This document shows, one piece after another, positions 15,399 through 23,804 of a stretch of 64,000 nt of DNA (position 1 is the first letter of the stretch; the number at the start of each line of letters is the position of its first letter). The notes beneath the pieces are model-generated. The model was not told the DNA's origin, ran no database searches, and worked only from the letters and a program-made list of their open reading frames with translations. A program made the position numbers and the translations under genes. Source of the DNA: Billgrantia pellis. Lineage in GTDB: Bacteria; Pseudomonadota; Gammaproteobacteria; Pseudomonadales; Halomonadaceae. The stretch spans positions 124,001-188,000 of the forward strand of contig NZ_VTPY01000007.1 of the NCBI RefSeq assembly GCF_008297955.1, written 5' to 3'.

Positions 15399-16745
15399 AT
15401 GAAATACGAAACCCAGAAGGTGGCCCTGCCATTCTTCGCCGTGGCCATGGCTCTCTTCGCACTGCAGATCGTCTTCGGCCTGCTGGCGGCGACGGTTTAT
15501 GTGTCCCCCCACTTCTTGGCCGAGATGATGCCGTTCAACATCATGCGCGTCAGCCATACCAACTTGCTGATCGTGTGGCTATTGATCGGCTTCATGGGCT
15601 GTACCTACTACCTGATGCCGGAAGAGGCCGAGCAGGAGATCCACAGCCCCGGCCTGGCCTACCTGCAGCTGGCCATCTTCGCCTTCGCCGGTGCGGCGGC
15701 CCTGGTGGGCTACCAGTTCGGCATTCACGAGGGCCGCGAATTCCTTGAGCAGCCGTTCTGGATCAAGGTGTTGATCACCATTTCGTACCTGATCTTCCTG
15801 TTCAACACCAGCATGACCCTGCTCAAGGGGCGCAAGACGGCCATCAACCTGGTGCTGATGCTGGGCCTGTGGCTGGCGGCGGTGTTCTGGCTGTTCGCCT
15901 TCTACAACCCCTCCAACCTGGCGGTGGACAAGCTTTACTGGTGGTGGGTCGTGCACCTGTGGGTCGAGGGCGTGTGGGAGCTGATCATGGCCTCGCTGCT
16001 CGGCTACCTGCTGATCAAGATGTCCGGCGTCGACCGCGAGGTCATCGAGAAGTGGCTCTACGTGATCGTCGGCCTGTCGCTGTTCTCGGGCCTGCTGGGC
16101 ACCGGTCATCACTACTACTGGATCGGCGCGCCGAGCTACTGGCAGCCCATCGGCAGCATCTTCTCGACGCTCGAGGTGATCCCGTTCTTCGCCATGGTGG
16201 TGTTCGCCTTCTACATGTTCTGGAAGGGCAGCCGTAACCACCCCAACAAGGCGGCCATGCTGTGGGCGCTGGGCTGCCCGACCATCGCCTTCTTCGGCGC
16301 CGGCGTGTGGGGCTTCATGCACACCCTGTCGTTCATCAACTACTACACCCATGGCACCCAGCTCACCGCCGCGCACGGCCACCTGGCCTTCTACGGCGCC
16401 TACGTGATGCTGATCCTCGGCGTGATCACCTACGCCATGCCGCAGATCCGCCGCAGCCAGCCCTACAACCAGGTGCTGAACATGTGGGGCTTCTGGATCA
16501 TGACCTCGGCCATGTGCTTCATGACCTTCACCCTGACCTTCGCCGGTGTCGTGCAGACGCACCTGCAGCGGGTGCTGGGCATGAACTACATGCAGGTACA
16601 GAGCCAGCTCGACCTGTTCTACATCATGCGCCTGGGTACCGGCGTGGCCGTGACCGTTGCGGCGGTGATGCTGATCTACTCGTTCTTCGGTCCCGCACGC
16701 GAGCAAGTGCCCGCTTCCAGCCGGCCCTTGGCCGCTACCGAGTGA
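15399..16745 (+). CDS. norB: NorB, catalytic subunit of nitric oxide reductase
   Basis: 448 residues with twelve membrane helices. Conserved ligands are visible: SHTNLL (low-spin heme His in helix II), HLWVEGVWE (FeB His and the nearby essential glutamates), GTGHHYYWIG (two FeB His) and TAAHGHLAFYGAY (heme b and b3 His). This is the cNor type, dependent on NorC, since there is no quinol-oxidase-like N-terminal extension. It reduces NO to N2O in the inner membrane. It follows norC in an operon and is followed 57 bp later by norQ. Confidence 0.98.
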   Translation: MKYETQKVALPFFAVAMALFALQIVFGLLAATVYVSPHFLAEMMPFNIMRVSHTNLLIVWLLIGFMGCTYYLMPEEAEQEIHSPGLAYLQLAIFAFAGAAALVGYQFGIHEGREFLEQPFWIKVLITISYLIFLFNTSMTLLKGRKTAINLVLMLGLWLAAVFWLFAFYNPSNLAVDKLYWWWVVHLWVEGVWELIMASLLGYLLIKMSGVDREVIEKWLYVIVGLSLFSGLLGTGHHYYWIGAPSYWQPIGSIFSTLEVIPFFAMVVFAFYMFWKGSRNHPNKAAMLWALGCPTIAFFGAGVWGFMHTLSFINYYTHGTQLTAAHGHLAFYGAYVMLILGVITYAMPQIRRSQPYNQVLNMWGFWIMTSAMCFMTFTLTFAGVVQTHLQRVLGMNYMQVQSQLDLFYIMRLGTGVAVTVAAVMLIYSFFGPAREQVPASSRPLAATE

Positions 16746-16802
16746 CCGTCACTCGATGGGGCGTGCAAACGCCCCATCGAGCCTTCCCCCGGAGTGACGC
16801 CC

Positions 16803-17618
16803 ATGTCCCATATCGCTACCGCTTCCGCCCAAGCATTCAAGCAGGAGCTGCCCTACTACGAGCCGGTCGGCAACGAGTGCGCCCTGTTCGAGCAGGCCTA
16901 CCGGCAGCGCCTGCCGCTGCTGCTCAAGGGACCGACCGGCTGCGGCAAGACGCGCTTCGTCAGCCACATGGCGGCGAAGCTCGGCCGGCCGCTGTTTACC
17001 GTGTCGTGCCACGACGACCTGACCGCCGCCGACCTCACCGGCCGCTACCTGCTGCAGGGCGGCGAGACCCGCTGGGTCGACGGCCCGCTGACCCGCGCCG
17101 TGCGCGAGGGCGGCATCTGCTATCTCGACGAAGTGGTCGAGGCGCGCAAGGACGTCACCGTGGTGCTGCACCCGCTCACCGATGACCGCCGGCTGCTGCC
17201 GCTGGAACGTACCGGCGAGCTGCTCGAGGCGCCCGACGATTTCATGTTGGTGGTCTCCTACAACCCCGGCTACCAGCACATCCTCAAGTCGCTCAAGCCG
17301 AGCACCCGCCAACGCTTCGTGGCGATGTCGTTCGATTTCCCGCCGCCCCGCGTGGAGTGCGAGATCGTCGCGCGCGAGAGCGGCCTGGCCTTTGAGCGCT
17401 GCGCCGCGCTGGTCAACCTGGCCGCCAGCCTGCGCGCCATGAAGGGGCAGGACCTGGAGGAGGGCGTCTCCACGCGCCTACTGGTCTACTGCGCCACGCT
17501 GATCAACGCCGGCATGCCGATCCTCGACGCCGCCTGCGCCACCCTGGTCGAGCCGCTATCGGACGATCAGGACGTGCAGCAGGGGTTGATGGAAGCGATC
17601 AAGGCGACATTTGGATAA
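16803..17618 (+). CDS. norQ: NorQ, MoxR-type AAA+ ATPase for NO reductase activation
   Basis: 271 residues from the ATG at 16803 (GGAG nine bases upstream; an upstream GTG at 16794 is weaker). Walker A is GPTGCGKTRF (about residue 40) and Walker B is GGICYLDEVVEA. The C-terminal lid (GVSTRLLVYCATLI) is typical of the MoxR/CbbQ family. NorQ works with the VWA-domain protein NorD to insert or activate the non-heme iron of NorB. In most clusters norD follows at once; here 270 bp with a folded-looking element separates them. Confidence 0.94.
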   Translation: MSHIATASAQAFKQELPYYEPVGNECALFEQAYRQRLPLLLKGPTGCGKTRFVSHMAAKLGRPLFTVSCHDDLTAADLTGRYLLQGGETRWVDGPLTRAVREGGICYLDEVVEARKDVTVVLHPLTDDRRLLPLERTGELLEAPDDFMLVVSYNPGYQHILKSLKPSTRQRFVAMSFDFPPPRVECEIVARESGLAFERCAALVNLAASLRAMKGQDLEEGVSTRLLVYCATLINAGMPILDAACATLVEPLSDDQDVQQGLMEAIKATFG

Positions 17619-17665
17619 GCACACACTGCCAAGCTAGGGCGCCGAGGGCAGGCCGCAGCGAAGGT

Positions 17666-17768
17666 CTTTTGCCATGGGTGAGGAGCATTGCTCTGAACGG
17701 GCTGGCCATGGATGGCCAGCACCGGTCCTGCAAGCGGAGCAGGATGCGAGAGCGAAGCAGGGCAAAAG
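17666..17768 (+). repeat. Cloverleaf-like structured element between norQ and norD
   Basis: CTTTTGCC (17666-17673) pairs with GGCAAAAG (17761-17768) as a closing stem around inner hairpins: GCTGGCCAT/ATGGCCAGC (17701-17720) and TCCTGC/GCAGGA (17726-17744). More GC-rich dyads follow up to about 17850. There is no ribosome site or credible protein. The form suggests a dispersed intergenic repeat or an RNA processing/attenuation element within the nor operon. Whether it recurs in the genome cannot be seen here. Confidence 0.45.
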
Positions 17769-17888
17769 TAGCGCCCAGGGAGGGGTTACAGCGCCTTCGC
17801 GCGGGGCCGGCCTTCCGGAGGTCTGCCCTCGGGAAAGCCCCGGCGGTTAACTGAGCTGCATGTCAGTGGTTCCCCGGGAGGGCTGAAG

Positions 17889-19832
17889 ATGCTGGATTTT
17901 CTAGAGGTCGAGGAGTTCGTCGGTCGCCGCTGGCACCGCTGGGCCTCCAGTGCGGCCAGCTATCCCGACCACCCCGAGGCGGCGGTACGCCTCGACTCGC
18001 TGCGCAACATGCTCGGCGTGTTCTTCCGCAGCAGCGGCGGCGAGGCCGGCGTCGAGGTGGCCGCCATCGCCCGGCGCAACTCGAGCCATCGGCTGTCGTT
18101 GCGCCAGCGTCTGGGCCTGGACGAGGAGCCGCTGGACCAGGCACGCCGCGACGAGGAGCACCTGCTGCTGCCGCCGCGCATCGCCTTGTTCCCCCAAGCC
18201 GAGCTCAACCGCGACCTCTACCTGTGGTTGACCGCTTATCTTGCCCTGGGCGAGCTTCCGGCCAGGCTCGACGATCCGTTGCAACGCGACCTGCAGGCCC
18301 TGCGCCTGGCGCGCCGAACCACCGGGGCGGTGCTCGAACGCTTCCCGGGCCTGGCCGAGCGGCACACCCGCCTGTGCCGGGCGCTGCTCGCGGTGCGGCC
18401 CCAGCGCAAGCGCCTGCCGCCCATGGAGGTCGCCCTCGAATCGGCCCTGCTCGCCCAACTGGGCGGCCCGGCGCCCCAGGCGGGCTGGCCGCTCGCCATG
18501 CACGATGCCATTCTCGACCCCAGCCTGCCGCTGGAGAACTTCCACGCTCCGCGCGGCTATCGCCCGCCTTTGCCGGTCCCGTTATGGGGCGACGTGGTGG
18601 CGCTGGGAACGCGTGCTAGCGAGCGCGAAGCCATCGACGACGACTCCGACGTCGCCGTGCGGCGCGACCCGCAGGCCGACGACGGCGGCAAGCGCAAGGC
18701 CGATCGCCGCGAGCAGGACCAGGCCGACCGCGACGACCCGCTGATGCTCAACGCCTCGGAGAAGATGCTCTCCTGGGCCGAGATGGTGAACCTCAATCGT
18801 CACGTCGAGGACGAGGAGGAGGAGACGGCCAAGGAGGCCGCTGACCAGATCGACGAGATCGTGCTCAGCCCCCACCGCAAGCAGGCCGCCTCGCGGCTCA
18901 AGCTCGACCTCGACCTGGCGCCCGACGAGGCCTGCGGCGGCCGCCTGAGCGGGCGCCACACCTATCCCGAGTGGCACCACCGCAAGCAGATCTACCTGCC
19001 CGATCACTGCGTGGTCCTGAGCGACGTGCAGAGCGAGGAGGGCGAGCAGTGGGAGCCCGACGAGGCCACGCGGCGTCGCATTCGCAAGGTGCGCCGCGAA
19101 TTCGAGGCGCTGCGCCCGCGGCGCGAGATCCTGCGCGGTCAGCTCGACGGCACCGAACTCGACATGGACGCGGTGATCCGCTCGCGCTGCGACCTGGCGG
19201 CCACCGGCGAGTCGAGCGACCGGCTCTATCTGGCGGCGCGCCAACAGGCCCGTGATCTGGCGGTGTCGATCCTGATCGACGTCTCGCTCTCCACCGAGGC
19301 CTGGCTCGAGGACCGGCGCGTGCTCGACGTCGAGAAGGAGGCGCTGCTGGTGCTGGGGCATGGCCTTGCCGGCTGCGGCGACGACTACGCCATCCACTGC
19401 TTCACCTCGCAGCGCCGCCACAAGGTGTGGGTCAATACGCTCAAGGGCTTCGACGAGCCCATGGGCGACCGCGTGGGGCGGCGCATTGCCGCGCTCAAGC
19501 CGGGCCACTACACGCGCATGGGGCCGGCGATTCGCCACGCGACCCAGGAACTCGCCAAGCGGCCCAATCGCCACCGGCTGCTGCTGGTACTGACCGACGG
19601 CAAGCCCAACGATACCGACTACTACGAGGGCCGCTACGGCATCGAGGACACCCGCCGGGCCGTGCTCGAGACGCGTCAGCAGGAGGTTCGGGTGTTCGGC
19701 GTCACCGTCGACAGCGAAGGGCATCGCTACGTGCCGCACCTGTTCGGCCGCGGCAGATACGCCATCGTCAACCGGCCCGAGCACCTCTCGCTCGCCCTGC
19801 CGGGTATCTACCGTCAGATCATCGGACACTGA
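17889..19832 (+). CDS. norD: NorD, VWA-domain protein for NO reductase activation
   Basis: 647 residues. The N-terminal 350 residues are helical and carry charged linkers (around 250-320, rich in Asp/Glu/Arg/Lys). The C-terminal von Willebrand A domain starts near residue 455 with the metal-binding DVSLS motif (ILIDVSLSTEAW) and continues LLLVLTDGKPNDTDYYEG. It partners NorQ in maturation of cytoplasmic-side NorB. It reads in the same direction as norCBQ. A GGGAG site precedes the ATG. Confidence 0.94.
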   Translation: MLDFLEVEEFVGRRWHRWASSAASYPDHPEAAVRLDSLRNMLGVFFRSSGGEAGVEVAAIARRNSSHRLSLRQRLGLDEEPLDQARRDEEHLLLPPRIALFPQAELNRDLYLWLTAYLALGELPARLDDPLQRDLQALRLARRTTGAVLERFPGLAERHTRLCRALLAVRPQRKRLPPMEVALESALLAQLGGPAPQAGWPLAMHDAILDPSLPLENFHAPRGYRPPLPVPLWGDVVALGTRASEREAIDDDSDVAVRRDPQADDGGKRKADRREQDQADRDDPLMLNASEKMLSWAEMVNLNRHVEDEEEETAKEAADQIDEIVLSPHRKQAASRLKLDLDLAPDEACGGRLSGRHTYPEWHHRKQIYLPDHCVVLSDVQSEEGEQWEPDEATRRRIRKVRREFEALRPRREILRGQLDGTELDMDAVIRSRCDLAATGESSDRLYLAARQQARDLAVSILIDVSLSTEAWLEDRRVLDVEKEALLVLGHGLAGCGDDYAIHCFTSQRRHKVWVNTLKGFDEPMGDRVGRRIAALKPGHYTRMGPAIRHATQELAKRPNRHRLLLVLTDGKPNDTDYYEGRYGIEDTRRAVLETRQQEVRVFGVTVDSEGHRYVPHLFGRGRYAIVNRPEHLSLALPGIYRQIIGH

Positions 19833-19844
19833 GGAGGCAGGAAC

Positions 19845-20075
19845 ATGACACATCCTCGACTCGCCATCGCCGTCGCCATCGGGCTCACCATTGGCCTGGC
19901 GGTGGTGCTACCGATCGCCTGGCTGATCCACAACCGCGACTGGGGCGTCGGGCTGATGCTGCTCGTCCCTGTCATCGTCTACGGCCTGATGCGCCTGGCC
20001 CGGGTGCTGGAAGCCTGGGCACGCAACCCGCCGCCGCTGCCGCACTCGTCGACCCGCGACCGGCCTCCCCGCTAG
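19845..20075 (+). CDS. Small two-helix membrane protein, unknown
   Basis: 76 residues starting 13 bp after norD with a clear GAGGAGG site, so almost certainly translated in the nor operon. It has two membrane helices (about residues 6-28 and 34-50) joined by a short loop and a Pro/Arg-rich cytoplasmic tail (WARNPPPLPHSSTRDR). Not recognised. Its place suggests a role accessory to NO reductase, but nothing in the sequence proves it. It ends just before a hairpin terminator shared with the convergent norF-like gene. Confidence 0.65.
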   Translation: MTHPRLAIAVAIGLTIGLAVVLPIAWLIHNRDWGVGLMLLVPVIVYGLMRLARVLEAWARNPPPLPHSSTRDRPPR

Positions 20076-20097
20076 CGGCAAGTGAGAGCCAGTAACG

Positions 20098-20125
20098 CAT
20101 CGCCCGGCCATTCGGCCGGGCGATG
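20098..20125. terminator. Bidirectional hairpin terminator between the nor operons
   Basis: A 12-bp stem (CATCGCCCGGCC / GGCCGGGCGATG) with a 4-base loop lies between the convergent ends of the small membrane gene and the norF-like gene. T-tracts are short on both sides, so it may only be partly intrinsic. Confidence 0.65.
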
Positions 20126-20145
20126 TCGTTCAGCTCCACTGCGGC

Positions 20146-20436
20146 TCAGACCAGTCGCGGCGTTGCATAACCGGCGCCGATCAGCGCCAGCGTCAACAGC
20201 ACCAGCCCCACGAAGGTGCCCTTCCAGGCCGGCGTCGACGCGCGCAGGTTGAGATAGACCATCAGCAGCCGCTGGGCCTTGAACCCGGTGGCGACGAGTA
20301 CCAGCAGCGCCGAGGCCAGCGGCAGCGGCTCCCAACTGGCCTGGTCCAGGCGCGCGGAGAACATCGCCACCAGCGTCAGTGCCATCAGCGTGAGCCAGGT
20401 GATCACCAGGCGGCGGGTACCGGGGAGTGCGGTCAT
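20146..20436 (-). CDS. norF: NorF-like small membrane protein (cytochrome oxidase subunit IV type)
   Basis: 96 residues from the ATG at 20436, with GAGG at 6 nt; an in-frame GTG two codons earlier is possible. It has three membrane helices, with RRLVITWLTLMALTLVAMF at the start, like NorF and prokaryotic cytochrome oxidase subunit IV proteins. NorF is thought to help assembly or full activity of NO reductase with NorE. It is last in the three-gene minus-strand operon, 64 bp after norE. Confidence 0.75.
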   Translation of the reverse strand: MTALPGTRRLVITWLTLMALTLVAMFSARLDQASWEPLPLASALLVLVATGFKAQRLLMVYLNLRASTPAWKGTFVGLVLLTLALIGAGYATPRLV

Positions 20437-20500
20437 GGTCACCTCGTGGGTTGAGAGAGCCCTAAGCGTAATAAGGAGCCCTCAGCGCAACAAAGAGCCT

Positions 20501-21082
20501 TCAGCGCAGTAAATAGATCAGCGGATAGAGCAAAATCCAGATCAGGTCGACCATGTGCCAGAAGGCCGCCGCCGTCTCGACGTTCTCGGTCGAGGTGCGC
20601 CAGGTCACCAGCGTCAGCAGCCCCAGGCCGAACAGCACGTGGGCGAAGTGAAAGGCGGTCAGGCCGTAGTAGTAGCCGAAGAAGAGATGGGTCTCCGGCG
20701 TGATGCCGGCGGAGAACTTGCCGCCATACTCGATGACCTTGATCACGCAGAACAGCGCCCCGAGCCCCATGCTTGCCGCCAGCCACTGGCGAGCACGTCG
20801 GCGACGGGCGGCGGCGATCGCCTCCACCGCCAGCGCCACGCACAGGCCGCTGGTGAGCAGTACCAGAGTGTTGAGCCCGCCCATCAGCGGGTCGAGCTCA
20901 CGCTGGGCGGCGTTGAAGCCGGTGACGTCGCCGGCGCGATGCCAGGCATAGAGGGCGAAGAAGGCGGTGAAGACCACTACCTCGCTCAGAATCAGCACCC
21001 ACATCAGCGGGTTGCCGGGCAGCGTGGAGAGCGGCCCCCAGCCCGGGTTGGGCAAAGGACGGGATTGGTTGGCTTCAGTCAT
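20501..21082 (-). CDS. norE: NorE, cytochrome oxidase subunit III-like protein
   Basis: 193 residues and five membrane helices matching subunit III of heme-copper oxidases (LMWVLILSEVVVFTAFFALY, and FHFAHVLFGLGLL with the conserved His). Within NO reductase clusters this is NorE, an accessory protein affecting NO reductase activity. Its first codons overlap the end of the upstream membrane gene by 8 bp. It is transcribed opposite to norCBQD. Confidence 0.85.
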   Translation of the reverse strand: MTEANQSRPLPNPGWGPLSTLPGNPLMWVLILSEVVVFTAFFALYAWHRAGDVTGFNAAQRELDPLMGGLNTLVLLTSGLCVALAVEAIAAARRRRARQWLAASMGLGALFCVIKVIEYGGKFSAGITPETHLFFGYYYGLTAFHFAHVLFGLGLLTLVTWRTSTENVETAAAFWHMVDLIWILLYPLIYLLR

Positions 21083-21512
21083 GCAGGCTCACGCTGGCGC
21101 CGCCGAGCCACAGGCTGCGCGGGGCCTCGATGGCACGTCCCGCCATCAGCCGATGGATGCCCACCCCGCAGCGCCCCACCATCCAGATCAGGCAGGCGGT
21201 GAAGAAGGCGTAGCCCAGCGCCCAGGGCGCCCACGAGGGCGCGCCCATTATTCCCAGCACTTGCCACGCCGCCAGGCAGAGTGCCGCGCCGGCGATGCCG
21301 AGCCAGAAGGTACGGATCTGGAACTGCAGGTGGGTGGCGACCCAGTCGGCCACCTGGCGCCGACGCAGATGCGCCACCAGCACGCCGGCCGGGGCCGTGA
21401 CCACCGCCATGATGCTGCCGAGGAAGAGGATGTAGATCACCGCGGCGAGCTTGGTACCGCGCTCGTCGCCTTGGGCGGCGGTGTGCGGGAAGGTCACGGT
21501 ATTCGAAGGCAT
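21075..21512 (-). CDS. DUF4870-like small membrane protein
   Basis: 145 residues from the ATG at 21512 (AGGAGG upstream). It has three or four membrane helices and a middle HLQFQIRTFWLGIAG stretch as in DUF4870-type proteins. Function unknown. It is the first gene of the norEF-like operon and overlaps norE by 8 bp, so it is tied to NO reductase by expression. A Dnr-type box lies 86 bp upstream. Confidence 0.65.
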   Translation of the reverse strand: MPSNTVTFPHTAAQGDERGTKLAAVIYILFLGSIMAVVTAPAGVLVAHLRRRQVADWVATHLQFQIRTFWLGIAGAALCLAAWQVLGIMGAPSWAPWALGYAFFTACLIWMVGRCGVGIHRLMAGRAIEAPRSLWLGGASVSLHD

Positions 21513-21598
21513 GGCTACCTCCTGGTCGGGTCGGCTGGCAGACGAAGGTTCGCCTGAAAGTTCTCGTTCTACTGTGCCGCAGCCTGGCGAAAACATCC

Positions 21599-21612
21599 TT
21601 GTCGCAGATCAA
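21599..21612 (-). promoter_or_regulatory. Anr/Dnr-type box upstream of the norEF-like operon
   Basis: On the minus strand it reads TTGAT-CTGC-GACAA, a perfect first half and a second half matching at three positions plus the A/G variant. Its distance from the start codon at 21512 suits a class II site with a leader of about 50 nt. Confidence 0.5.
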
Positions 21613-21668
21613 TGCCCGACCGTTTCACTAGGGATTAGGGGGCGGTGGGATGTCGCAGGGTGTACAGG

Positions 21669-21697
21669 AAAAAGCGGCGACCGAAGTCGCCGCCTTT
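21669..21697 (-). terminator. Intrinsic terminator of the narK1-usp-narK2 unit
   Basis: On the minus strand an 8-bp stem GCGGCGAC-TTCG-GTCGCCGC, with a stable tetraloop, is followed by TTTTT. It lies 18 bp beyond the narK2 stop. Confidence 0.88.
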
Positions 21698-21714
21698 TGA
21701 TGCGCCCAACCGGC

Positions 21715-23223
21715 TTAGCCTTGCTGCGGCTTGGCCTGGCTCGCGGTCAGCTCCTGTTCTTCAATCAGGCGGTCGACGGAGGAGACGTAGTACTCCTCGT
21801 CGAACGCCCCTTCCGGTTCCTTCAGCCACACCAGGCAGATCAGCCAGCTGAGGAAGGCGCCGGTGGCGATGATGAAGAAGAACTGGGTTGGGGTGACGAA
21901 GGTGAAGATGGTCAGGTAGACCACCGCCCCCACGTTGCCGTAGGCGCCGGCCATGCCCGAAATCTGGCCGGTGATGCGGCGCTTGATCGAGGGAATGATG
22001 CCGAAGGTCGCGCCTTCCGCCCCCTGCACGAAGAAGGAGGTAAAGATGGTGATGGCGATGGCGACGATCAACGGCCAGTTCGAGTTGAGCAGGCCCATCA
22101 GCACGAAGCCGATGCCGATGCCGAACATGTAGCTGAGCATCACGAAGCGGCGATTGCCCAGGCGGTCGGAGACCAGGCCGCCCATGGGGCGCGCCACCAG
22201 GTTGACGAAGGCGAACGAGGCGGCAATCAGGCCCGCGGCGGCGGCGGTCAGCCCCCAGGTCTGCTCGAAGAACATCGGCAGCATCGAGACCACGGCCAGC
22301 TCGGCGCCGAAGTTGGCGAAGTAGGTGCTGTTGAGCGCGGCCACGCTGTTGAACGAGTACTTGTCGTCCTCCGGCACGCCCTTCTTCAGGATCGGCACGT
22401 TGACACGCAGGATCTGTCCGACTTGGTAGATCACCACCGCGGCAATCGCCACGTAGCAGATCACCGCACCGGTGCTGGAGAGATAGCCCATGCCTTCGAT
22501 GCGCCATACCAGTATCGCCAGGCAGCCCACCAGCGGGATGGTCCACAGGGTCAGCTTGATCATGTCGCCCCAGGAGCTCACCTCCATGGCCAGCGCCTTG
22601 CGCGGTTTGCGGTGGGCCTTGGCATCGGGACCGTCGGTGATGGCGAACCAGTAGTAGATGCCGTAGGCGGCCATGACGATGGCGCTCTGGGCGATGGCCC
22701 AACGCCAGCCGTCGGGGCCGCCGTACCAGGCGAGGGCGATGGTCGGCAGGGTCATGGCGGCGGCGGCGGAGCCGAAGTTGCCCCAGCCGGCGTAGAAGCC
22801 CTCGGCGAAGCCGATGTGCTTGGGCTTGAACCACAGTGCCGTCATGTGGATGCCGACCACGAAGCTTGCGCCCACGGAGCTCAGCACCAGGCGAGCGACC
22901 AACAGTTGGGTCATGGAGGTGCCGAAGGCGAACACCAGGGCGGGGATCGACATGGTGACCATCAGCACCGAGAACACCCGGCGCGGGCCGAAGCGGTCGA
23001 GCGCCATGCCCACGATGATGCGCGCGGGAATGGTCAGTGCCACGTTGCAGATGGCGAACAGCTTGATGTCTTCCGGGGTCAGCCAGTCGACGCTCTTGAG
23101 CATGCTCGAGGCGAGCGGCGCCATGTTGAACCAGACGTAGAAGGTGATGAAGAACGCAATCCAGGTCAGGTGCAGCGCCCGGACCTCGGGAGTGCGGAAC
23201 TTGAATAGGTCGGCGACTTTCAT
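21715..23223 (-). CDS. narK2: NarK2-type nitrate/nitrite antiporter
   Basis: 502 residues, twelve membrane helices, NNP branch of the major facilitator superfamily. Conserved elements include the arginine-containing helix NVALTIPARIIVGMALD and the nitrate signature GWGNFGSAAAAMTLP (helix 5) with its counterpart GAYGNVGAVVYL (helix 11). It resembles the second NarK of pseudomonad narK1K2 pairs, thought to exchange nitrite for nitrate. It is encoded downstream of narK1 and the stress protein gene on the same strand and followed by a strong terminator. Confidence 0.9.
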   Translation of the reverse strand: MKVADLFKFRTPEVRALHLTWIAFFITFYVWFNMAPLASSMLKSVDWLTPEDIKLFAICNVALTIPARIIVGMALDRFGPRRVFSVLMVTMSIPALVFAFGTSMTQLLVARLVLSSVGASFVVGIHMTALWFKPKHIGFAEGFYAGWGNFGSAAAAMTLPTIALAWYGGPDGWRWAIAQSAIVMAAYGIYYWFAITDGPDAKAHRKPRKALAMEVSSWGDMIKLTLWTIPLVGCLAILVWRIEGMGYLSSTGAVICYVAIAAVVIYQVGQILRVNVPILKKGVPEDDKYSFNSVAALNSTYFANFGAELAVVSMLPMFFEQTWGLTAAAAGLIAASFAFVNLVARPMGGLVSDRLGNRRFVMLSYMFGIGIGFVLMGLLNSNWPLIVAIAITIFTSFFVQGAEGATFGIIPSIKRRITGQISGMAGAYGNVGAVVYLTIFTFVTPTQFFFIIATGAFLSWLICLVWLKEPEGAFDEEYYVSSVDRLIEEQELTASQAKPQQG

Positions 23224-23278
23224 GGTCGTATCATCCTGAAGTGAGAGCTCGGACAGCCACGGATAACGGGATCGCGGT

Positions 23279-23737
23279 TCATGGGCTGGGCAGGATCAGC
23301 AACGGACATTCGACACGACGGGCCAGGAAAGCGCTGACCTTGCCGAAGGTCATGTAGTCGAGCTCGTCGACGAAATAGCTCAGCGATTGGGCGATGATGC
23401 CGCCGTCGGGCTTGCTGCTGTGGCGGGCGATGACCAGCACGTCCGGCCGGTGCTTCTGGGTGGCGTGCAACAGCATCTTGCGGGCATCGCCTTCGGCCAG
23501 TAACCAATCCGCCTCGAAGCCCTCCTGGCGGGCGAAGTCGGCGCCCTCCTTGAGCGCCGCCTTGAGTTCTTCGTACTCCTGCTGGAACAGCGTCTCGTTG
23601 GCGTCGGTGGCGTCACCGGGGTTTTCGGCCACGCCGACCAGCAGCAGGGTGGGCGAATTGCAGCGAAACAGGCTGACGCTCTGAGCCAAGGCCAGCTTGG
23701 CGTTTCGCGAGCCGTCGTAAGCGATCATGACTTTCAT
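23279..23737 (-). CDS. Universal stress protein (UspA family) between the two narK genes
   Basis: 152 residues from the ATG at 23737 (GGAGGG upstream). A single Usp domain with MKVMIAYDGSRNAKLAL at the start, DVLVIARHSSKPDGG in the middle and VECPLLILP at the end. The usual nucleotide-binding G-2x-G-9x-G(S/T) motif is not clear, so ATP binding is uncertain. Usp proteins beside nitrate transporters are often made under oxygen limitation. It lies 55 bp upstream of narK2 and 67 bp downstream of narK1. Confidence 0.88.
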   Translation of the reverse strand: MKVMIAYDGSRNAKLALAQSVSLFRCNSPTLLLVGVAENPGDATDANETLFQQEYEELKAALKEGADFARQEGFEADWLLAEGDARKMLLHATQKHRPDVLVIARHSSKPDGGIIAQSLSYFVDELDYMTFGKVSAFLARRVECPLLILPSP

Positions 23738-23804
23738 GGCATCCCTCCGCAGAGGCAAGGTAAGAAGCGTGCTCTGGCGTCATGCCAGAGCATCGACGAC
23801 CGCA

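Noticed and set aside
17669..17854. A 61-residue coding frame between norQ and norD
   Set aside because: No ribosome site, no family match, and the sequence is explained by the stem-loop element.
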